A stretch of 49,482 nt of DNA from Acidimicrobiaceae bacterium (GTDB lineage: Bacteria > Actinomycetota > Acidimicrobiia > Acidimicrobiales > RAAP-2), in the NCBI GenBank assembly GCA_003151235.1, contig PLWZ01000054.1:1-49482 (forward strand), written 5' to 3'. Position 1 is the first letter of the stretch. Each line of letters starts with the position of its first letter. Below, in pieces: positions 28,271 through 36,786 of this stretch. The notes below the pieces were generated by a model, which was not told the DNA's origin, did not search any database, and saw nothing but the letters and a program-made list of their open reading frames with translations. The position numbers and the translations under genes are program-made.

Positions 28271-28500
28271 TGGGCCAGCCCCGGTCTTCCCGGAGGATCC
28301 ATTTGTGAACCCAGCGCACATCGTCGGCCAGGTTCGGCCGAGAATGACCCGGCCTGGCACAAGGTCGCGCGCACGCGCCCGGGGGAGCGGTGATGGCTCA
28401 ACCTCCGGTGGGTGGTGCGAGGCCTTTTACGCGCCCCCCGATCGTGAGGGCGGGGAGGGTGAACCGTTGCAACGACGCCGGCGCGACGAGAGTCGCACCC

Positions 28501-30888
28501 ATGCTCGGGTCTGAGATGGCGGCTGCCACCGCGGCTGCTACCGGGCTGACGAGCGACCAGGTTGCCGAGCGCGTCGCCGCCGGGGAGGTCAACGCTTCTG
28601 GCGGACAGGGCGGGCGGTCGCTCACCCAGATACTGCGGGCGAATGTCCTCACCAGGTTCAACGCGATCCTGGGCTCGTTGCTGGTCGTGGTCATCTTCGT
28701 TGGGCCGTTCCAAGACGGCCTCTTCGGTGTCGTCCTGGCCGTCAACACGGTGATCGGGGTGGCGCAAGAGCTGCGAGCGAAGCGGACGCTCGATCGCCTA
28801 GCCGTGCTCACCGCTCCCACCGCGCACGGGGTTCGGAACGGAAGCTCGGTCGAGCTGGCCGCTGCCGACGTCGTGCTGGACGACGTTCTTGAATTGCGCT
28901 CCGGCGACCAGATCGTGGTGGACGGCGTGGTCCTTTCCTCCGACGGGCTCGAAGTCGACGAGTCACTCCTGACCGGTGAGGCAGTTCCCGTAGTCAAAGG
29001 GCACGACGACGAGGTCCGCTCGGGGAGCTTCGTCGTCTCGGGGTTCGGGCGGATCCGGGCCGTTCGGGTCGGCAACGACGCGTTCGCCCAGAAGCTGCAG
29101 GGGGAGGCCCGCCGTTTCAGCCTCGTGCGTTCGGAGCTCCAGCGGGGCACCAACCAGATCCTGCGAATCGTGACATTGATCATGATCCCCGCCGGTGTGC
29201 TGCTGGTCACCAGCCAGGTCCTGCGTTCGGGCCAGCCCCTCGACGATGCACTCCGGGCGTCGGTGGCCGGCGTGGGCGCCATGGTTCCCGAAGGATTGGT
29301 GCTCCTGACCACTCTGGCCTTCGCCCTCGGCGCCATTCGATTGGCCCGACGCCGGGTGCTGGTCCAGGAGCTTGCGGCTATTGAAGGCCTGGCCCGGGTC
29401 GATGTGCTGTGCATTGACAAGACCGGCACGCTGACCGAGCCGGGTATGAAGGTCGCCATGATCGAGACGCTCGGGGACACCGCGGCAGAGGAGGCCTTGG
29501 GGGCGATCGTCGGAAGTGACCCCTCTCCCAACGCCACCATCGAGGCGCTGGGCGCCCTGCCGGTCCCTGCGGGGTGGCTGCCCGAAGCACGGGTCCCCTT
29601 CTCCTCGGCCCGGAAGTGGAGCGCCGTCCAGTTCGCCGGACGCGGTACCTGGGTGTTCGGGGCGCCTGACGTCGTGGCCGCCGACCGTCGTCTCCCGGTC
29701 TCCCTCTCGGCTCGGATCGATACGTTCGCCGCCCGGGGCGACCGCGTGCTCCTCGTCGCGCGAAGTCTCGACCCGTTGGATGGCGAAACCCTCCCGGGCA
29801 ACCTTGAGCCGGCCGGCTTGGTTGTCCTCGAAGAGCGAATCCGACCCGAGGCCCGGGCAACGATCGGGTACCTCCTCTCTCAGGGGGTTGAAATCAAGGT
29901 GCTGTCGGGCGACGACCCCCGTACTGTCGCCTCGGTCGCTGAGCGGGTCGGCATTCCCGGATCGGCAGACCCTGTCGATGCGCGGGACCTACCCGAGGAT
30001 CCGATGGGTCTGGCTCGGGTCATCGAGGCTTCGTCGATCTTCGGCCGGGTCCAGCCCCACCAGAAGAAGGCCGTGGTCTCGGCCCTGCAAGGTAGTGGCC
30101 ACGTCGTGGCCATGACCGGCGACGGGGTCAACGACGTACCCGCTCTCAAGCAGGCCGACCTCAGTCTCGCCATGGGGTCAGGGAGCCAGGCGACCCGCGC
30201 CGTAGGGCGGATCGTCCTTCTCGACAGCTCATTCGCCGCGGTCCCGGGCATACTGGGCGAGGGTAGACGGGTCATCGCCAACATTGAACGGGTGGCCAAC
30301 CTCTTCGTCACCAAGACCGTCTACGCAGCGATCCTGGCCGTGGTGGTCGGGATCAGCGCCATCCCGTTTCCCTTTTATCCCCGGCACCTGACGATCGTCA
30401 GCACACTCACGATTGGGGTCCCCGGGTTCTTCCTTGCGCTGGCCTCGGGGTCGCCGCGTGCTCACCCCGTATTTGTCCGGCGGGTTCTCTCCTTCACCGT
30501 CCCGGCCGGCGTGGTGGCGGGCGCGGTCACGCTCTGTGCCTACCTGGTGGCTCGTGGCCCAGCCCACGCGACAACGGCCCAGGCCCGTACGGCGGCGACC
30601 CTCGCCCTCGTGGCGATCGGTCTCGCCGTCTTGATACTGGTCGCCCGGCCGTTGAACGCGGCGAGGGTGGTCCTTGTCGGGTGCATGGCCGGCGGAGCGG
30701 CGTTGGTCTGGGTAGTGCCACTCTCCCGGAGGACATTCAGTCTCGACTATCCACCGGCCGTCGCGCTGTGGGCCACCGCGGCAATCGTCCTCGTCGCGAT
30801 CCCGGCCCTTTGGATCTTGGTGCGCACGGGCTCACACCTCGAGAAGTGGTTCCGCGCCCCGACGTCCGAGATGTCGGGACCGCAGTGA
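28501..30888 (+). CDS. P-type cation ATPase, CtpE-like
   Basis: The protein is about 795 residues, matching the length of mycobacterial CtpE. It has the actuator motif LEVDESLLTGEAVPV, a membrane motif AMVPEGLVLLTTLAFALGAI with PEGL, the phosphorylation site CIDKTGTLTEPG (Asp306), and the hinge MTGDGVNDVPALKQADLSLA. Around ten membrane helices are visible. CtpE has been described as a calcium transporter in mycobacteria; metal specificity here is inferred only from similarity. ATG 28501 is chosen among several in-frame starts. It lies divergent from a USP gene. Confidence 0.88.
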   Translation: MLGSEMAAATAAATGLTSDQVAERVAAGEVNASGGQGGRSLTQILRANVLTRFNAILGSLLVVVIFVGPFQDGLFGVVLAVNTVIGVAQELRAKRTLDRLAVLTAPTAHGVRNGSSVELAAADVVLDDVLELRSGDQIVVDGVVLSSDGLEVDESLLTGEAVPVVKGHDDEVRSGSFVVSGFGRIRAVRVGNDAFAQKLQGEARRFSLVRSELQRGTNQILRIVTLIMIPAGVLLVTSQVLRSGQPLDDALRASVAGVGAMVPEGLVLLTTLAFALGAIRLARRRVLVQELAAIEGLARVDVLCIDKTGTLTEPGMKVAMIETLGDTAAEEALGAIVGSDPSPNATIEALGALPVPAGWLPEARVPFSSARKWSAVQFAGRGTWVFGAPDVVAADRRLPVSLSARIDTFAARGDRVLLVARSLDPLDGETLPGNLEPAGLVVLEERIRPEARATIGYLLSQGVEIKVLSGDDPRTVASVAERVGIPGSADPVDARDLPEDPMGLARVIEASSIFGRVQPHQKKAVVSALQGSGHVVAMTGDGVNDVPALKQADLSLAMGSGSQATRAVGRIVLLDSSFAAVPGILGEGRRVIANIERVANLFVTKTVYAAILAVVVGISAIPFPFYPRHLTIVSTLTIGVPGFFLALASGSPRAHPVFVRRVLSFTVPAGVVAGAVTLCAYLVARGPAHATTAQARTAATLALVAIGLAVLILVARPLNAARVVLVGCMAGGAALVWVVPLSRRTFSLDYPPAVALWATAAIVLVAIPALWILVRTGSHLEKWFRAPTSEMSGPQ

Positions 30889-30989
30889 TGGCGGGCGAGA
30901 CGGCGCCCGGCGAACGCAACTGCAGGCCTCACAGCGCCGTCGACGTGGGATGTGGCCCGGCGCCCAAGGCTCGACCCCGAAGCAAATCC

Positions 30990-31003
30990 TGGACCTTTGA
31001 CCC
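30990..31003 (+). promoter_or_regulatory. DosR-box-like site upstream of the metal ATPase-hemerythrin gene
   Basis: TGGACCTTTGACCC sits 36 bp before the start at 31040 and matches GGGACTTTAGTCCC at 10 of 14 positions. It shares the GACCCTGG end with the site at 28254. Function is inferred. Confidence 0.35.
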
Positions 31004-31039
31004 TGGCTCCGGCGTCGGCGGGACTGCAACCTGGAGGGG

Positions 31040-33451
31040 ATGGTCGAATCGATACCACACCCGACTGCTCGAATAGAAGGCTTCGTACCGAGTTTCCTGC
31101 TGGGGTTGACCGGGATGTGTCTCGTGCTGGGTGCAGCCCTCCACCTGGGTGGAGTAGGGGCTTTGGGGAATCTTGCATGGATCATCTCGGGTGCCCTGGG
31201 AGCCCTCTATGCCGGCTGGTCGGTTGTCGACAGCCTGCGGCACCGGCGGCTGGGGGTGGACGTCATTGCCCTCCTGGCCCTGGTGGGAGCGCTGGTTGTG
31301 GGCGAGTACCTGGCGGCCGCGGTGATCAGCCTCATGGTCGCGAGCGGGCGAACACTCGAAGCCTGGGCAGCGGGGCGGGCGCGCCGGGACCTGCAGGCCC
31401 TCTTGGAGCGAGCGCCGAGAGCGGCGCACCGTTACCGCGGCGATGCATTGGAGACGGTCAGCTTGGACGAGGTCGTGCCTGGCGACCTCTTGATGGTGGC
31501 TTCGGGTGAGCTGGTGCCGGTCGACGGGACCCTCACCGGTGAGGCGGTTCTCGACGAGTCCGCACTGACCGGCGAGTCCCTCCCGATCGAACGGGGAGTG
31601 GGCGATCCGGTCCGAAGCGGGGTGCTGAACGCCGGACGTCCCGTAGACGTCCGGGCAACGACCCGAGCCGCCGACAGCACCTATGCCGGAATCGTCCGCT
31701 TGGTGGCGGAAGCCGAGTCCTCGCCGGCGCCCTTTGTACGGCTTGCCGACCGCTACGCCCTTTGGTTCCTGGTGCTCACCCTCGGGGTGGCCGGAGCAGC
31801 GTGGGCCGTCGCCGGTGCCGGTCGGGCGGTGGCCGTTCTCGTCGTCGCCACGCCCTGCCCCCTGATTCTGGGCGCCCCGGTGGCGCTCGTGTCGGGGCTC
31901 TCCCTGGCCGCGCGGCGCGGCATTGTGGTCAAAGGTGGGGGCGTCCTCGAGCAGCTGGCCCGTTGCCGGACGCTCCTCTTCGACAAGACCGGGACCCTGA
32001 CCAGCGGCCATCCTGCCCTGGCCACCATGGTCGACTCGGGGTCACTGCCCACGGTCGAGCTCCTCGCCATGGCCGGGTCCTTGGACCAGGTGTCGCCGCA
32101 CGTGCTCGCCACCGCGGTTGTCCAGGCGGCCCGTGAACGAGGATGCGAGTTGGTCCTTCCCGAGGACGTCGAGGAGGTGGCCGGGCGCGGCATCCGAGGG
32201 ACGGTGGGCGGTCGACGGGTGGCCGTCGGGAGGGCCGAGTGGGTGGGTGTCACCGGGATGCCGCGGTGGGCCCGGGCGGCCCGCCGGATGGCCCAGCTGG
32301 ACGGTGCGCTGACCGTGTTTGTGGCGGTGGACGACTGCCCGGCCGGTGTGTTGGTCCTCGTCGACCCGCTCCGGCCCGACGCCGCCCGGACCATCCGGGC
32401 GCTACGCCGGGGAGGCATCGAGCGCGTAGTGATGGTGACGGGCGACCGGGCAGAGGTGGCCGACACGGTCGGGGCGGTAATCGGGGTGGACGAGGTACTG
32501 GCTGAGCGGTCCCCGGCCGAGAAGCTCGACGTCGTGCGCCAGGAGCGCCAGCGAGCCCCCACCATCATGGTCGGCGACGGGATCAACGACGCTCCTGCCC
32601 TGGCCGTGGCCGATGTCGGGGTGGCCATGGGAGCCCGCGGTGCCACCGCTTCATCGGAGGCGGCCGACATCGTGCTCACAGTCGACCGACTCGATCGGGT
32701 GGGCGAGGCTCTGACTCTGGCCCGCCGCACCCGGCGGATCGCGCTGCAGAGCGTGATCGCCGGCATGGCTTTGTCCGTTGTGGCCATGGCAGCAGCGGCG
32801 GCCGGTCTCTTGCCGGTGGTCTGGGGCGCGATCCTACAGGAGTGCATCGACGTCGCCGTCATCCTGAACGCGCTGCGCGCCCTCCTCCCATCTGACACCG
32901 TCGAGCTGGCCGAGGAGGACGCCGCACTGGCCCGGCGGTTCCAGGGCGAGCATCGGGCCATCCGGGCCGACATCGATGAGGTGCGCTCGGCGGCGGCCGC
33001 TTTAGTGGACCTCGACCCGGCGGCGGGAGTGGCCCGGGTCCGCCATGTGCACCGTCTTCTCGTGGACGAGGTCGAGCCACACGAGGAGGCGGAGCAGGAT
33101 GTGCTCTACCCCGTGATCGACCGCCTCATCGGCGGCCGGGACCCGACCGGCCCGATGAGCAGGGCGCACGTCGAGATCGCTCACCAGATCCGGCGCCTCG
33201 GCTCGCTGCTCGACGACATCGGTCTGGAAGGCCCCGACGAGGAGGACATCGCCGACCTGCAGCGTCTCCTGTACGGGCTGCACGCCATCCTGGCACTGCA
33301 CACGACCCAGGAGGAGGAGAGCTATCTCTCCCTCGCCGACGACGTCGAACCCTCCGTACCGTCACCCGGTGTGATCGATAACGAAGGGGCCCCGACTTGC
33401 CGAAGGGGCCTGAAGTCGGCAGGTGGCCAGCGGCGAGACCGTGAACGGTGA
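31040..33451 (+). CDS. Heavy-metal-type P1B ATPase (TPCP variant) fused to a hemerythrin-like domain
   Basis: The protein is 803 residues. The ATPase core has LDESALTGESLPIERG (actuator), VVATPCPLILGAPVALVSGL where T271-P-C273-P replaces the usual CPC, FDKTGTLTSGHPAL (Asp315), SPHVLATAVVQ in place of the classical SEHPL, and MVGDGINDAPALAVADVGVA. No N-terminal metal-binding domain is present. From about residue 625 a helical domain follows with EHRAIRADI (His638), HVHRLLVDEVEPHEEAEQDV, HVEIAHQIRR and HAILALHTTQEEESY. This spacing of His and Glu matches hemerythrin/HHE domains that bind a diiron centre. The fusion would couple metal export to an oxygen-, NO- or iron-sensing module. No frameshift separates the two parts. 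Confidence 0.85.
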   Translation: MVESIPHPTARIEGFVPSFLLGLTGMCLVLGAALHLGGVGALGNLAWIISGALGALYAGWSVVDSLRHRRLGVDVIALLALVGALVVGEYLAAAVISLMVASGRTLEAWAAGRARRDLQALLERAPRAAHRYRGDALETVSLDEVVPGDLLMVASGELVPVDGTLTGEAVLDESALTGESLPIERGVGDPVRSGVLNAGRPVDVRATTRAADSTYAGIVRLVAEAESSPAPFVRLADRYALWFLVLTLGVAGAAWAVAGAGRAVAVLVVATPCPLILGAPVALVSGLSLAARRGIVVKGGGVLEQLARCRTLLFDKTGTLTSGHPALATMVDSGSLPTVELLAMAGSLDQVSPHVLATAVVQAARERGCELVLPEDVEEVAGRGIRGTVGGRRVAVGRAEWVGVTGMPRWARAARRMAQLDGALTVFVAVDDCPAGVLVLVDPLRPDAARTIRALRRGGIERVVMVTGDRAEVADTVGAVIGVDEVLAERSPAEKLDVVRQERQRAPTIMVGDGINDAPALAVADVGVAMGARGATASSEAADIVLTVDRLDRVGEALTLARRTRRIALQSVIAGMALSVVAMAAAAAGLLPVVWGAILQECIDVAVILNALRALLPSDTVELAEEDAALARRFQGEHRAIRADIDEVRSAAAALVDLDPAAGVARVRHVHRLLVDEVEPHEEAEQDVLYPVIDRLIGGRDPTGPMSRAHVEIAHQIRRLGSLLDDIGLEGPDEEDIADLQRLLYGLHAILALHTTQEEESYLSLADDVEPSVPSPGVIDNEGAPTCRRGLKSAGGQRRDRER

Positions 33452-33475
33452 ACTCGATGCGGCGACCGCACTCGG

Positions 33476-33492
33476 CTCGGGACTTTCGGCTC
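33476..33492 (+). promoter_or_regulatory. DosR-box-like site upstream of first SRPBCC gene
   Basis: CTCGGGACTTTCGGCTC lies about 40 bp before the ATG at 33528. Its left half (TCGGGACTTT) matches the DosR consensus closely; the right half is degenerate. Confidence 0.35.
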
Positions 33493-33527
33493 TGCTACCC
33501 CGCGTCTGAGCGGCGGATGCTTGGACC

Positions 33528-34484
33528 ATGGCGACCTCCGCGGCCTCACCGACCAACCCGCAGCGGCGCCGCGGCCTGGCCCTCACTGAAGGTCTGACTG
33601 CCGCATCGGCCATCGCGGGTGCAGTCGGACTCGCGAACCGCTCGATCGATCTCGGAGCCACGATCACAAGGCGCCTCCCGTTCGAGAGCCCGGTGTTCGG
33701 AGGTGTCGCCTTGGTTGTAGTGGTAGCGCTGCCGATGGCGGCCGGCTCGTTGTTGAGCTGGCGCGGCGGGCGGCGAGCCAACCCCGTAGCCGTCGGTGCC
33801 GGAGTCGCCCTCATGGGTTGGATCGTGGTCGAGTTGGCGTTCATCCGCTCGATCTCCTGGTTGCATCCAACCCTCTTCCTCGTCGGCGCGGCGATCGCCT
33901 TTGCCGGTTATCGCGGCTGGCACCTGACGTGGGGCGCCGCGCCTAACGAGGTCGCCGTTCATTTGCCTGGCGATGCGAACACGGTGCCGAGCGGGTTCCA
34001 TGCGACTCGGGCGATCTCGATTGACGCGCCGCCGTCGGCTGTGTGGCCGTGGCTGACCCAGGTTGGCCTGGGTCGAGCCGGCTTCTACAGCTACGACTCC
34101 CTCGACAACAGAGGGCGTCGGAGCGCGGACCATGTCCTGGCGCAGTTCCAGCAGGTTCACGTCGGCGACGTCGCCGCGCCCATGGCGAGCCGTCCCTCGG
34201 CAAACACATCGTTCTTCGTCGCATCAGTCGATCCCGAGCGATCCCTCGTGTGGGCGAAGAGCGACGCGGTCTGGGCCTGGGAACTCGTGCCGGTGGGCGA
34301 AGGCACCCGACTCGTCGTGCGACTCCGGACGGGAGCGGACTGGCACCATCCTCTGCGATCGCTCTCGGGCGTTGCGCTCATGGAGGTGGGTGACTTCCCC
34401 CTGATGCACAAGATGCTTATCGGCATCCGCCAGCGAGCCGAGTCGCTCGCACGGGCAACCGAAGGTGAGCACTATGCGGCATAG
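33528..34484 (+). CDS. Membrane-anchored SRPBCC-fold protein
   Basis: The protein is 318 residues. Three N-terminal hydrophobic segments (for example VFGGVALVVVVALPMAAG and PTLFLVGAAIAFAGY) precede a soluble domain beginning WHLTWGAAPNEVAVHLPGD. That domain has ISIDAPPSAVWPWLTQVG, GRAGFYSYDSLDN and SFFVASVDPERSLVWAK, a START-like helix-grip fold (SRPBCC) for hydrophobic ligands. The same pattern occurs in the next gene, so the two are tandem paralogues. The ligand is unknown. Confidence 0.8.
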   Translation: MATSAASPTNPQRRRGLALTEGLTAASAIAGAVGLANRSIDLGATITRRLPFESPVFGGVALVVVVALPMAAGSLLSWRGGRRANPVAVGAGVALMGWIVVELAFIRSISWLHPTLFLVGAAIAFAGYRGWHLTWGAAPNEVAVHLPGDANTVPSGFHATRAISIDAPPSAVWPWLTQVGLGRAGFYSYDSLDNRGRRSADHVLAQFQQVHVGDVAAPMASRPSANTSFFVASVDPERSLVWAKSDAVWAWELVPVGEGTRLVVRLRTGADWHHPLRSLSGVALMEVGDFPLMHKMLIGIRQRAESLARATEGEHYAA

Positions 34485-35187
34485 AGCTGGTTCGCCGCTA
34501 GGAACGCATCCCGGGAGACGCGCCAAAGCGAGACGCGTGATCGTGGGGCTCGCAGCTGGCGTCGCGGCGGGCGCCACCTACCTCGGCGTCGGTCGCAAGC
34601 CGTGCCTGACGTGGGGGGCCACGCCCGAGGAGGTTGACCGGGACATGCAGGGGGACGACCTCTTGGGTAACCCGGACTTCCTCTCGACCCGCGCCGTCAC
34701 CATCGAGGCGGGGCCCCACTCGATCTGGCCGTGGCTCGCGCAGATGGGGAGCGGCAAAGGAGGCGTCTACACGTACGACTGGATCGAGAACCTCTTCCGG
34801 CTTCACATGCACAGCGTTGACGAGGTCCTGCCGCAATTTCAGAACCGGAAGGTCGGTGACGTCGAACAGCTGGGCAAGAACGGTCCCCGGCTGCGAGTGG
34901 AGATCTTTGACCCCGAGCGGACGATGGTGTTGCACTCCGAGGACGGCAACTGGGTCTGGGCGTTCTGCCTGTTCCCGGCGGGTCCGGATCGCACCAGACT
35001 GGTCAGCCGGAACCGGATCGCTACGCCAGGGGCCAGTTGGCTGCAGCGGGCCTTCGGGGTCCTGGTGATGGAGCCGGGCAGCCTCATCATGGAACGCAAG
35101 ATGCTGCTCGGCATCAAGAGCAGGGCCGAAAAGCTAGCCGTGCACCAGCCGGCAGCTCCGGTCACCGAGCCCTACCGCGTTCCGTGA
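34474..35187 (+). CDS. SRPBCC-fold protein, paralogue of the preceding gene
   Basis: The protein is 237 residues with one N-terminal hydrophobic segment (VIVGLAAGVAAGATYLGV). It then follows the neighbour step by step: CLTWGATPEEVDRDMQGDD, VTIEAGPHSIWPWLAQMG, KGGVYTYDWIENLF, VEIFDPERTMVLHSEDG and MERKMLLGIKSRAE. ATG 34474 overlaps the previous stop by 11 bp and has GAAGG upstream, so expression is probably coupled. Confidence 0.8.
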   Translation: MRHRAGSPLGTHPGRRAKARRVIVGLAAGVAAGATYLGVGRKPCLTWGATPEEVDRDMQGDDLLGNPDFLSTRAVTIEAGPHSIWPWLAQMGSGKGGVYTYDWIENLFRLHMHSVDEVLPQFQNRKVGDVEQLGKNGPRLRVEIFDPERTMVLHSEDGNWVWAFCLFPAGPDRTRLVSRNRIATPGASWLQRAFGVLVMEPGSLIMERKMLLGIKSRAEKLAVHQPAAPVTEPYRVP

Positions 35188-35242
35188 GGGTCGAGTGAAG
35201 GTAAAAGCGGCAAGCCTGAAAAGGATGGCGTGCCGAAATGGA

Positions 35243-35259
35243 TCGGACTTCAAGTCCGA
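35243..35259. repeat. 17-nt perfect inverted repeat in a 219-bp intergenic stretch
   Basis: TCGGACTT-C-AAGTCCGA is a perfect hairpin between the SRPBCC gene and the convergent histidine kinase. It could be a terminator stem, although no T-run follows. Folded as 5-bp stem plus 7-nt loop it looks like a tRNA anticodon arm (loop CTTCAAG), which is discussed in the findings. A second hairpin (CGGCAAGCC ... GGCGTGCCG, 35208-35235) precedes it. Confidence 0.5.
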
Positions 35260-35406
35260 CATCATCGGGATACCTGAAGAACACAGCCGTCGTCGCTGTG
35301 GCGGGGTTGAACCCGGGAGCCCTTGTGTGGCTGGACGTCGAGTTACGGGAACTAGCTCCGATACCCGGCAAATGGGGGAGGTGGTCCGAACATTTCAGGA
35401 TTGGTT

Positions 35407-36783
35407 TCATGAAGCGGTGCTGAGACTCGGCCAGATGGCGTTTCGGACTGTGACACGGACAAAGGCTCCACCTGCAGGTGTGTTCTCGGCGATGACCGTG
35501 CCGCCATGGGCACCGACGATCGACGAGACGATCGCTAGACCGAGACCGGCTCCGCCGTAGTCTCGGGACCGGCTGGTGTCCGAGCGCCGGAACCGTTCGA
35601 ACGCATGTGGAAGAAATGTCGGGTCGAATCCCGGGCCGTCGTCGACTACCTCGAGCCAGAGGTCCTGAGCTCGTGCCCCGGCACGCAGTTCGATCACAGA
35701 GCCGCGAGGGCAGTATCTGAGTGAGTTATCGATGAGGTTGTCGATAACCTGCCTCATTCGGTCCGGGTCGATACGAGCCCGAAGGCTCGACGCGGCGTCG
35801 ACCCGGCAGGTCATCCCGTGCCCGGTGATCCGAGGGTGGGCGTGGCCCATGATCTCATCGAGGTAGTCACGGACGCCCACCACCACGGGGATGATTCGCA
35901 GCTGGCCCTGATCTCCTCTGGATAGCAACAGCAGATCGTCGGCGATCCTGGTCAGTCGGGCTACCTCTTCGGCGGCAACGGTCACGGTGGTCATGAGCTC
36001 TTCGCGGGTACGTCCCGGCCGTTGCGCTAGCTCCAGCTCACCCTGAAGGATGGCAAACGGGGTCCTCAGTTCGTGGCTGGCATCAGCGACCAAGCTTCGT
36101 TCACGCTCGAGCGACGTCCGAACTCGCACGAGAAGTTCGTTCATCGTGCTCGCCAACGCGCTGATCTCGTCATGCGTCCGAGGAACCGCGATCATCCGCG
36201 GGATGTCGCGCACGGACAGATCCGAGACTTCGGCGCGGAGCCGTTCGACCGGCCTGAGGGCGGACCTCGCCAGCAAGTAGGAACCGCCGGCGGCAAGGAT
36301 GACGAAAAGGCTGCATCCGATCACCAGTTCGGTCGTCACCCTGCTCATGGTGGCGTCGAATGTCTCCAGCGAAGCTCCGACGATGACGGTCCACCCCGCT
36401 CGGCCGGGCAGCGGTTCCGCGAGGACGCGTTCGTGTTCATCGTGGCGCGTATGGGTCACGATGACCTGTTGCGTCTTGGCCCGATCCAATTCGGTCGCGG
36501 GGATGATCGGCACTGTTGGCGCCTCCGCGCTTGAACCACGCACGGTTCCTGAAGCGTCGAGCACCTGGACGACGTACTCCGGTCCGTTGGCGCCCGACGT
36601 CAACGGGACCTGCGAGCCCCCATTGAGATAGCTCGAGGCGTGGGATGCCTGGGCCGAAAGCTGCGAATCGACGGAGCTCAACAGCGAGGATGAGAGCACC
36701 GAAACGAACAGCCACCCCCCGAGAGAGAGGACCACCGCCGAAGCGATCGCGAAGAGGAGGGCGAGCCGCAGGCGGATCGACAC
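35407..36783 (-). CDS. Sensor histidine kinase (OmpR-partner type)
   Basis: The protein is 458 residues. Two membrane helices (about residues 10-30 and 152-172) flank an extracytoplasmic sensor of about 120 residues. A HAMP region with ALRPVERLRAEV follows, then the H-box ADASHELRTPFAIL with His237, the N-box RQVIDNLIDNSLRYCP, and G boxes VDDGPGFDPTFLPHAFERF and GGAGLGLAIV. It autophosphorylates and passes the phosphate to the response regulator encoded 3 bp upstream. GTG 36783. The signal is unknown; the adjacent redox operon is a plausible target. Confidence 0.94.
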   Translation of the reverse strand: MSIRLRLALLFAIASAVVLSLGGWLFVSVLSSSLLSSVDSQLSAQASHASSYLNGGSQVPLTSGANGPEYVVQVLDASGTVRGSSAEAPTVPIIPATELDRAKTQQVIVTHTRHDEHERVLAEPLPGRAGWTVIVGASLETFDATMSRVTTELVIGCSLFVILAAGGSYLLARSALRPVERLRAEVSDLSVRDIPRMIAVPRTHDEISALASTMNELLVRVRTSLERERSLVADASHELRTPFAILQGELELAQRPGRTREELMTTVTVAAEEVARLTRIADDLLLLSRGDQGQLRIIPVVVGVRDYLDEIMGHAHPRITGHGMTCRVDAASSLRARIDPDRMRQVIDNLIDNSLRYCPRGSVIELRAGARAQDLWLEVVDDGPGFDPTFLPHAFERFRRSDTSRSRDYGGAGLGLAIVSSIVGAHGGTVIAENTPAGGAFVRVTVRNAIWPSLSTAS

Positions 36784-36786
36784 GAT

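Noticed and set aside
35261-35330. GGGTTGAACCC as a tRNA T-arm
   Set aside because: It is a palindrome but the loop is TTGAACC, not TTCRANY, and no acceptor stem can be paired.
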